42,827 nucleotides of DNA from an uncultured Verrucomicrobiales bacterium (GTDB lineage Bacteria; Verrucomicrobiota; Verrucomicrobiia; Limisphaerales; Palsa-1400): positions 1 through 42,827 of the forward strand of contig CAIYOY010000037.1 of NCBI GenBank assembly GCA_903927905.1, read 5' to 3'. Made by a program: the position numbers and the translations under genes. The notes beneath the pieces were generated by a model. It searched no databases, had not been told where the DNA came from, and was given only the letters and a program-made list of their open reading frames with translations. The stretch's first letter is position 1; every line of letters starts with the position of its first letter. This document shows, in pieces, positions 36,438 to 42,827 of the stretch.

Positions 36438-38354
36438 TTACCGTTTCGGCGACGGTTTTTTGATTCGTCTCAATGGTCCCGGATTTTGCAATATAACGTT
36501 CGTTCGTGAACTTCCGTCGGATGCGGAAACGATGTAGTCAGGCGGGAAAACAGGGGCAAAGGCTTCTTCGTCAGTGAATGAGGGATTAGTGTCGATGCGC
36601 TTAAAAACCACCCGCTGCTTTTCAAACGATGAATCAGCCTTTATTTTCGTTGTGGTCCACACCGTCGGAAATCCGTTGCTGTCATATTTCTCCCGCTTTA
36701 CCACCGTTGCAGTATGCTGGGTAAGATTGGTCATCAACTCCTGCAAGCAAACGGCCTTGCCCGAAATCTGTCCAACCCACATTTCACCTCGGAATGTAGG
36801 AGGTTTGTAATCGGTTTTGATGCCGGGCGGCAGGGTAAAACTCCATTTTAAGGTAAAGTGGGTGACCGCTTTTCCATCCAGTTTTTCATCGGTCGCTTCC
36901 AGCCTCCAACTCCGATCGGTCTGGGCATGGAGCTGCTGGACTTTTGCCGGATCAGTTTTCAATCCGCTATAATCAAACAGGCCCCGCTTTGGAATATTTG
37001 TGTCCGACCGGCTGACCGAGGCAACAAATAAACTCGCCACCTCCTGGTTCATTTTTAGTGCCTGCCAAAAATTGAATCGCGTAAATTGTTCTTTTTTCTG
37101 TTTGTAAAGCATCAGGTCGTGAAGTTCACGGTTTATCCTATAACTGCCATAGGGAGAAAATGGGGAATCGGGAATGTTGACCCAGGTATGGTAATATTCA
37201 TTCGGGTGGGCTTTCATAAACCTTTCTTCACCCATGCCTTCGTCGTTCATGTCCCAACGGTAATAATTTCCCGAACACCATTCCTGCACATGCTGAATCC
37301 TTTTACCGGACTGGGCTTTCACAATGGTATTCGATTGTGCCACCTCCCAATCAGCTTTTTGCCGGGGTTTCAGGTGGGCATTATTGTCCAGCATGACACG
37401 TTTAATTTCTGTCAGGGTGGTTTTGACCTGCTCAGTGGTGTAGGGGGGTGTGGTCAATTCGATGTCCGCCTCAAATCGGCAACGATCGGGTTTGCCTGCC
37501 GTCGCCAGGTCGAAAAGTTGTTGAATCTCCAGCAACGAGGCGGGCCTTGAAGGACCCATTTCACGCCCGTGCAAATTTGAAATAACCGCCAAAGAGGTCG
37601 CCGCCCCAATGATGCCAAGGACGCTGATCACAGAAAGTTTCGCTTTCGCCCAAGTCATGGTCTTGAGCGTTCCTTTCACCATGGCCAAGGTTGACCCGCT
37701 GGCCGCTGCCCCTTTGGCAGCGGCCACGACCATCACGGATTTGGCCAGCGCCACCGGCGCGGCCTGGCTTGAATTGGCCGAAACCGCGCTGGCGATAAGC
37801 GTCGTGGAAAACGCCGCGCCGTGCTTTGTGAAAAAGCCCCGCAGCTTCTCCAAGCTGCGGGCCACCCTTTTTTGCGCGGCGCGTTCCTCCAGCCCCAGCG
37901 CCTTTCCCACCTCCTGCAAACTTTTATTCTCGAAATACCGCAGGATAATCGCGTCACGATCCTGCTCGCGCAGTCGCGCCATCGCTTCGTCCAGCAAGGG
38001 CGATAAATGTTCCCACGTTGCTTCGGAATTGTTCGGATCATTGCTGGCTTCCATTTGCGCCTCCTGTTCTCGCAGTTGACGGCGCCGCTGGCTTTTCAGT
38101 GCGTCAGCGGCGGCATATCGAGTCGCGCGATAAAGCCAGCCCGCCAGGATGGTTTTGGGACGCAACGACCCGGCTTTGCGGGCCAGAATGATAAACACCG
38201 CCTGGGTGATTTCCTCGGCCAGATGCGGATCGCGCACCTGTCGCAAAGCGGCTGCATGCACCAGGTTGACATGACGCGAAACCAACCCGGCAAAAGCTTG
38301 CTCGGATTGGCTGGCAGCGTATTCCCGCACCAACGCCATGTCGTCATTCATCAT
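36438..38354 (-). CDS. ECF-type sigma-70 factor fused to a TM segment and a large uncharacterised C-terminal domain
   Basis: N-term [60 protein letters not shown] (sigma2) and [45 protein letters not shown] (sigma4); [24 protein letters not shown]; about 370 aa extension. Confidence 0.88.
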   Translation of the reverse strand: MMNDDMALVREYAASQSEQAFAGLVSRHVNLVHAAALRQVRDPHLAEEITQAVFIILARKAGSLRPKTILAGWLYRATRYAAADALKSQRRRQLREQEAQMEASNDPNNSEATWEHLSPLLDEAMARLREQDRDAIILRYFENKSLQEVGKALGLEERAAQKRVARSLEKLRGFFTKHGAAFSTTLIASAVSANSSQAAPVALAKSVMVVAAAKGAAASGSTLAMVKGTLKTMTWAKAKLSVISVLGIIGAATSLAVISNLHGREMGPSRPASLLEIQQLFDLATAGKPDRCRFEADIELTTPPYTTEQVKTTLTEIKRVMLDNNAHLKPRQKADWEVAQSNTIVKAQSGKRIQHVQEWCSGNYYRWDMNDEGMGEERFMKAHPNEYYHTWVNIPDSPFSPYGSYRINRELHDLMLYKQKKEQFTRFNFWQALKMNQEVASLFVASVSRSDTNIPKRGLFDYSGLKTDPAKVQQLHAQTDRSWRLEATDEKLDGKAVTHFTLKWSFTLPPGIKTDYKPPTFRGEMWVGQISGKAVCLQELMTNLTQHTATVVKREKYDSNGFPTVWTTTKIKADSSFEKQRVVFKRIDTNPSFTDEEAFAPVFPPDYIVSASDGSSRTNVILQNPGPLRRIKKPSPKR

Positions 38355-38579
38355 TTACCAGATATACGGACACCAAAATCTGAATGAGACAAATTTTATT
38401 TTCGGAATGGAGGCGATTCCTGGTTTTTAAGACTTCCATACCGGCGGTTGGCTTTGGCCGCTTATTAGGTAATTGGTTTTTGGTGTTTCCCTGGATGTTG
38501 GCGTTTGGAATTTGGAGCTTTTGTTGCTTGCCAGACGGGCGGGTCTTGGCCTACTTTACCCCACCCTGCGGGGATATTA

Positions 38580-38654
38580 GCGCGGTTAGCTCAGTGGTAG
38601 AGCATCACCTTGACACGGTGGGGGTCGTAGGTTCAATCCCTACACCGCGCACCA
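38580..38654 (+). tRNA. tRNA-Val (anticodon GAC)
   Basis: gcgcggttagctcagtggtagagcatcaccttgacacggtgggggtcgtaggttcaatccctacaccgcgcacca; anticodon loop TTGACAC; CCA encoded. Confidence 0.95.
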
Positions 38655-38706
38655 TTTTCGTGCCGCAAATTGCGGTTTTACAGGGAGGAGGTTTGGCCTT
38701 AGTGTA

Positions 38707-39414
38707 ATGCAATCTGTTATGAAGAATGTTGCGTCCATTTCAAATCGTACCCGGCTGGCTTTCACGTTGATTGAGCTGCTGGTGGTCATTGCCATCATCG
38801 GCATTTTGGCGTCCCTGCTGCTCCCGGCCATCGGGAATGCGAAAAAGGCCACTTTGGTCAAGGCCGCCAAAATGGACGAATCCGGGTTGCTCAGCGCGAT
38901 CAACCAGTATTATGCCGATTACAGCCGCCTGCCTGCCCCGACCAACGCCCTGTATGTGGCCGGACCGCCGAAAGTTGATTTTACTTTTGGTACGGTTTAC
39001 AAGGTGGGAGGGTCGGTTATTTCTCAAATTAACCCCTATACCGTGACGAACTATCTGGATTACGAAAATTACAACTCCGATGTCATGACCATCTTGGCGG
39101 GCACGAATTACACCTATAACCCCAACAAAACCGTTTATTTCAATGGCAAAGTGGCCAAAACGACCAACGATCCCGGTCTTGGGCCGGACAATGTATTCCG
39201 CGATCCGTGGGGCGATCCATATATCATCACGCTGGATTTGAATTATGATAACAAATGCCGGGATGGGTTTTATTGGCTTTTGAATACGAATAACCCGGTT
39301 TCGGATATTCCTGGTAACGCGATTGTCTGGTCTTTTGGGCCGGACAAAGGGATTGATTCAACCGCTCCCCCAAATCTCAGCTCCAATAAAGACAACGTTT
39401 TGAGTTGGAAATAA
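38707..39414 (+). CDS. type II secretion/type IV pilin-like prepilin
   Basis: N-methylation motif AFTLIELLVVIAIIGILASLLLPAIGNAKK; remainder pseudopilin-like (DPWGDPYIITLDLNYDNKC). Confidence 0.88.
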   Translation: MQSVMKNVASISNRTRLAFTLIELLVVIAIIGILASLLLPAIGNAKKATLVKAAKMDESGLLSAINQYYADYSRLPAPTNALYVAGPPKVDFTFGTVYKVGGSVISQINPYTVTNYLDYENYNSDVMTILAGTNYTYNPNKTVYFNGKVAKTTNDPGLGPDNVFRDPWGDPYIITLDLNYDNKCRDGFYWLLNTNNPVSDIPGNAIVWSFGPDKGIDSTAPPNLSSNKDNVLSWK

Positions 39415-39433
39415 CTCGAGCGCCGCAGTCTGT

Positions 39434-40324
39434 TTATTGCGCGAGCCGGAGGTTTTCCAGAATTTGCGAGGTGGAACGAACTTTGTTCAAGGTGTAAAAA
39501 TGCAACCCTGGAACGCCGCCACGTAATAGCTCCTCACACTGACGCGTGGCATATTCGATGCCGAAATCCGCGCAGGCTTCGTCGTTGTCGGTGTATTTAT
39601 CCAGTTCTTCCAGCAAAGGCTTGGGCAATTCCGCGCCGCAGAGGGCGGTGAAGCGCTTGATCTGCGTGGCGCTCATGACTGGGATGATGCCGGGGCAGAT
39701 CGGCACTTTCACACCCTTCTTGACCAGATAATCGCGAAAGCGGAAATAATCCTCGTTGCTGAAAAAAAGCTGGGTCAAAACGAAATCCGCGCCGCAATCA
39801 ATTTTGGCCTTCAACCGATCCCAATCCACTTCGCGCCCTTCCTTGCAGGCGATGTGGCCTTCGGGAAAACCTGCGGTGCCGATGGAGAAGCCGCCGATTT
39901 CCTTGATGAATTGGACAAGTTGATAGGAATATTCAAAACCGCCTTTAGTCCCCACAAAATCGCCGGTACCGCCCGGCGGATCACCGCGCAGGGCCAGGAT
40001 GTTTTTGATGCCGAGCGTTTTGGCCTGTTGCAAAACGGCGCGGAGTTCTTCGGCGGTCGCATTGACGCAAGTGAGATGAGACATGGCAGTCAGGCCATGT
40101 TCGCGCTGGATGCGATCCACGATCATGAGCGTTTTGTCGCGCGTGCTGCCGCCGGCACCATAGGTGACCGAGCAATAATCAGGCTTTAATTGGATGAGCG
40201 CCGGAATGGTTTTTTGCAGGAGGGTGCGGTCGCCCTCCTCGGTCCGGGGCGGAAAAAATTCAAACGAAACGACGGGTTGGCCCGCCGCCGCTTTGCGCGC
40301 ATGAATGTCGCGGATAAACTGCAT
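39434..40324 (-). CDS. metF: methylenetetrahydrofolate reductase
   Basis: VVSFEFFPPRTEEGDRTL, CSVTYGAGGSTRDKT, LALRGDPPGG, GADFVLTQLFFSNEDYFRFRDYL; start set to MQFIRDIHARK. Confidence 0.95.
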   Translation of the reverse strand: MQFIRDIHARKAAAGQPVVSFEFFPPRTEEGDRTLLQKTIPALIQLKPDYCSVTYGAGGSTRDKTLMIVDRIQREHGLTAMSHLTCVNATAEELRAVLQQAKTLGIKNILALRGDPPGGTGDFVGTKGGFEYSYQLVQFIKEIGGFSIGTAGFPEGHIACKEGREVDWDRLKAKIDCGADFVLTQLFFSNEDYFRFRDYLVKKGVKVPICPGIIPVMSATQIKRFTALCGAELPKPLLEELDKYTDNDEACADFGIEYATRQCEELLRGGVPGLHFYTLNKVRSTSQILENLRLAQ

Positions 40325-40411
40325 GGCGTGGATTATGCGGGATTTCGGCGGCGATTCAATGGGGAAAGATAAAGGACTTCCAATTTTCACAAAAATGGTT
40401 ATCTTATTTCC

Positions 40412-40654
40412 ATGAAAGCAGCGCAGCAACCGATGCCCGTTGATTTGGAAAAGTTGAAGCCCATTTTGCACGATAAAATCGAGCGCATGGACGGCCAGCA
40501 TCTTTCTCTGCTTAATCGGGTGTTATTGCAAATCGAGGCGGAAGAATTGGCGGAACGGTTGAGCGCAGGTTTTGATCAAGATTATGAAAAGGGTGTGATG
40601 CAGAGGATTCCCGAACTGGTGAAGCGATTTCGCGCCAAACATCGTTACACATGA
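40412..40654 (+). CDS. putative antitoxin of a PIN toxin-antitoxin pair
   Basis: 80 aa small ORF overlapping the PIN gene by 4 bp (ATGA); no recognised DNA-binding motif. Confidence 0.6.
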   Translation: MKAAQQPMPVDLEKLKPILHDKIERMDGQHLSLLNRVLLQIEAEELAERLSAGFDQDYEKGVMQRIPELVKRFRAKHRYT

Positions 40655-41076
40655 CGGTTTGCTTGGATACCAACGTCTTTCTTCAGATGTTTGGGCGGAA
40701 GCAGCCGTTTTATCCAATTTTTCGCGAGCTGCTGGATGGGCGGCTCATACTCGCAATTTCCACGGAAATTCTTTTGGAATATGAGGAAATCACTCTCAAC
40801 CTTTCCGGGGCTGAACGTTGGCGCGATGTTTTGGCATTTTTAGACCTCGCCACTCAACTTCACGGTAACATCCGCCAGATCGAACCCCATTATCGCTTCG
40901 GTGTGATGGTGACTGATCCAGATGATAACAAATTCTGCGATTGTGCCATTGCAGCGGAAGCTGATTTTATCGTGACGGAAGACGCTCATTTTGACGTGTT
41001 GAAATCAGTTGGCTACAAACCTCGCCCCCTCACGCCCAATGAGTTTATCCGGCTGTATTTGTCCACCAAGCCATAG
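40651..41076 (+). CDS. PIN-domain putative toxin (COG1569-like)
   Basis: VCLDTNVFLQMF..., ISTEILLEYEEI, DPDDNKFCDCAIAAEADFIVTEDAHFDVL acidic PIN motifs. Confidence 0.85.
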   Translation: MTVCLDTNVFLQMFGRKQPFYPIFRELLDGRLILAISTEILLEYEEITLNLSGAERWRDVLAFLDLATQLHGNIRQIEPHYRFGVMVTDPDDNKFCDCAIAAEADFIVTEDAHFDVLKSVGYKPRPLTPNEFIRLYLSTKP

Positions 41077-41159
41077 TTGTCGGCCAGCTGATTTCCGGAA
41101 ATTGGTGCTCTTCTTCTCGGCTCGACTTTCGCCTCATCCCCGACAACCATGCTAGCCCT

Positions 41160-41966
41160 ATGTTGTGGCCCTCGGATTATCACATGCACACGCCGCTTTG
41201 CCGTCACGCCAGTGGCGAGCCGACGGATTATGCGGCCCGGGCGCTGGCGGTGGGCTTGACGGAAATCGGGTTCACCGACCATTCACCCATGCGGCGGGAT
41301 GATTTCGATAATTGGCGGATGCGCTTCGATCAACTCGGCGAATATGTGGAAAAAGTCCGCCAGGCGCAAAAGGAACATCCCGCGTTGCAAATCAAACTTT
41401 CACTGGAAGTGGATTATCTGCCCGGGCACGAGGATTGGATCCGCGAACTGGCCGGGCTGCATCCTTGGGATTATTTTATCGGGTCGGTGCATTACGTTTC
41501 GGATTCGTGGGCGGTGGACAATCCGGAAATGATTTCCAAATGGAAAGAGCGCGATGCGTTTGAAGTGTGGTCGGTTTATTTTGAACGCCTGACCAAAGCG
41601 GCGGAAACGGGCTTGTTTGAAATCATCGGTCATGCCGATCTGCCGAAGAAATTTAAGATTTATCCGAAGCAGGATTGCACGAAACTGTTCACATCGTTTT
41701 TGGATGCGGTGAAGAAAAAGGATGTGGCGATCGAACTGAATACGGCGGGGTTGCGGAAGGATTGCCAAGAGATTTATCCGAGCGCCGCCTTTCTCGCGCT
41801 GGCTGCGGAACGGAAAATCCCCATCACCTTTGGGTCAGATGCGCATGCCATCACTGAAGTCGGGATGAATTTTGCCGAAGCGGTGGCCCAGGCGCGCGCC
41901 GCCGGTTACACCCATTTCCGGCGGTTTGAGAAACGCAAAATCTCTGAAGCCCGCATCGGAGGTTGA
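41160..41966 (+). CDS. PHP-domain histidinol-phosphatase family protein
   Basis: DYHMHTPLCRHASGEPTDYAARALAVGLTEIGFTDHSP; LEVDYLPGHE; GSVHYVSDSWAVDNP; IELNTAGLRK; ITFGSDAHA. Confidence 0.88.
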   Translation: MLWPSDYHMHTPLCRHASGEPTDYAARALAVGLTEIGFTDHSPMRRDDFDNWRMRFDQLGEYVEKVRQAQKEHPALQIKLSLEVDYLPGHEDWIRELAGLHPWDYFIGSVHYVSDSWAVDNPEMISKWKERDAFEVWSVYFERLTKAAETGLFEIIGHADLPKKFKIYPKQDCTKLFTSFLDAVKKKDVAIELNTAGLRKDCQEIYPSAAFLALAAERKIPITFGSDAHAITEVGMNFAEAVAQARAAGYTHFRRFEKRKISEARIGG

Positions 41967-41968
41967 CC

Positions 41969-42556
41969 ATGACGACGGCCAATAAAATCACCATCCTGCG
42001 CAGTCTCATGGTGCCGTTTTTTATCGTGCAGATGATTTACTACGTCACCTCGGGCGACGAACGGCATTGGTTGGCGGCACTTTTTTCCTTTGCCATTGCG
42101 GCGATTTCGGACGGTTTGGACGGTTACATTGCGCGGCGTTACAATCAACGCAGCGAGCTGGGCGCGGTCCTCGATCCACTCGCCGACAAGCTGCTGCTCG
42201 TTTCTGGGGTGGTGATTTTAAGTTTCAATAATGCGCCGTATCTGCTGCGGATACCCTCTTGGCTCACCGCCATCATCATCAGCCGCGACGTGTTGCTGGT
42301 GATTGGTTTGGGCGTCCTTTATTTCACCCTGGGAAAAGTCTCCGTCCGGCCGCGCATGACCGGGAAAATTACCACCGTTTTGCAAATGGCCACCGTCTTG
42401 TGGATTTTATTCCGTTGGCCCGCCAGCGTGCTGCCGTATTTGGCCTATGCCACTGGCGTATTCACCGTCATATCCGGCGTGCAATATATTTTATTCGATG
42501 GCGTCTATCGGCTTAATGCGCATCCGAGCGCATCGCCTTCGCCGCCGAAGTTGTAG
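41969..42556 (+). CDS. pgsA: CDP-alcohol phosphatidyltransferase (PgsA-like)
   Basis: NKITILRSLMVPFF; DGLDGYIARRYNQRSELGAVLDPLADKLLL matches the DGx2ARx8Gx3Dx3D motif; ATG at 41969 preceded by GGAGG. Confidence 0.88.
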   Translation: MTTANKITILRSLMVPFFIVQMIYYVTSGDERHWLAALFSFAIAAISDGLDGYIARRYNQRSELGAVLDPLADKLLLVSGVVILSFNNAPYLLRIPSWLTAIIISRDVLLVIGLGVLYFTLGKVSVRPRMTGKITTVLQMATVLWILFRWPASVLPYLAYATGVFTVISGVQYILFDGVYRLNAHPSASPSPPKL

Positions 42557-42577
42557 CGGCAGGCGTCCCGCCTGCAG
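42557..42577. repeat. short palindrome downstream of pgsA
   Basis: GCAGGCG-TCC-CGCCTGC, perfect 7-bp stem, followed by gtagagggtggcatcttgcacccc. Confidence 0.6.
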
Positions 42578-42717
42578 TAGAGGGTGGCATCTTGCACCCC
42601 GGACAAAGCGTAATATTTTCCTGCGGTCTAATAAATAACCAACGATGCTTGACTGATAATGGTTTTTCCGCCGGGCGAGACGCACCGGCTCTACATCAGG
42701 CAAGAGGCATGGTGCAA

Positions 42718-42758
42718 GGACATGGGTGAGGGTTCAATGCATGGACATAGGTGAGGGT
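42718..42758. repeat. 25-bp-spaced direct repeat of GGACAT(G/A)GGTGAGGGT
   Basis: 16-mers at 42718-42733 and 42743-42758 with one mismatch, near the window edge. Confidence 0.7.
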
Positions 42759-42827
42759 CTTGGAGTTAGCATGAGGGGTTTTTGCCTTCATGCCTTGGCA
42801 AACTCGTTCTCTGTTGGAAGCGCGTCA

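Noticed and set aside
40325-40411. Possible SAM riboswitch upstream of metF
   Set aside because: Only 87 bp to the next gene start and no recognisable SAM-aptamer blocks
1-42827. CRISPR array, rRNA operon, prophage or intact transposase
   Set aside because: No regularly spaced repeat arrays, no rRNA-like conserved stretches and no transposase/integrase motifs in the ORF track

Overview
The window looks like a chromosomal segment of a GC-rich Verrucomicrobia-like bacterium (inferred from gene content and repeat style; not tested). Most of it is housekeeping: zwf-pgl, a pyruvate dehydrogenase set (aceE, E2, lpd, with a divergent lipoate ligase-like gene), M29 and M42 peptidases, mazG-proB, uvrA, aroK-queG, metF, a PHP phosphatase, a CDP-alcohol phosphatidyltransferase, tRNA-His(GTG) and tRNA-Val(GAC). 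The observations most worth following up are: (1) a c-di-AMP (ydaO/yuaA-type) riboswitch-like leader with a downstream terminator hairpin, in front of an SPFH/flotillin-like gene; (2) an AT-richer accessory patch at about 8.1-10.05 kb holding a decayed DUF3696/OLD-like AAA ATPase that has lost its Walker A part and has an internal deletion, tightly followed by an intact uncharacterised gene (a possible defence-type pair), and bordered by a dispersed repeat and a diverged remnant of an lpd 3' end; (3) a roughly 200-bp dispersed repeat present twice; (4) a repeat-like in-frame insertion inside uvrA; (5) an HPt gene next to a REC-metallo-beta-lactamase fusion; (6) a frameshifted secreted thioredoxin-like gene; (7) several structured intergenic palindromes. 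No CRISPR array, rRNA or intact transposase was seen. All family assignments come from reading motifs by eye, without database searches.
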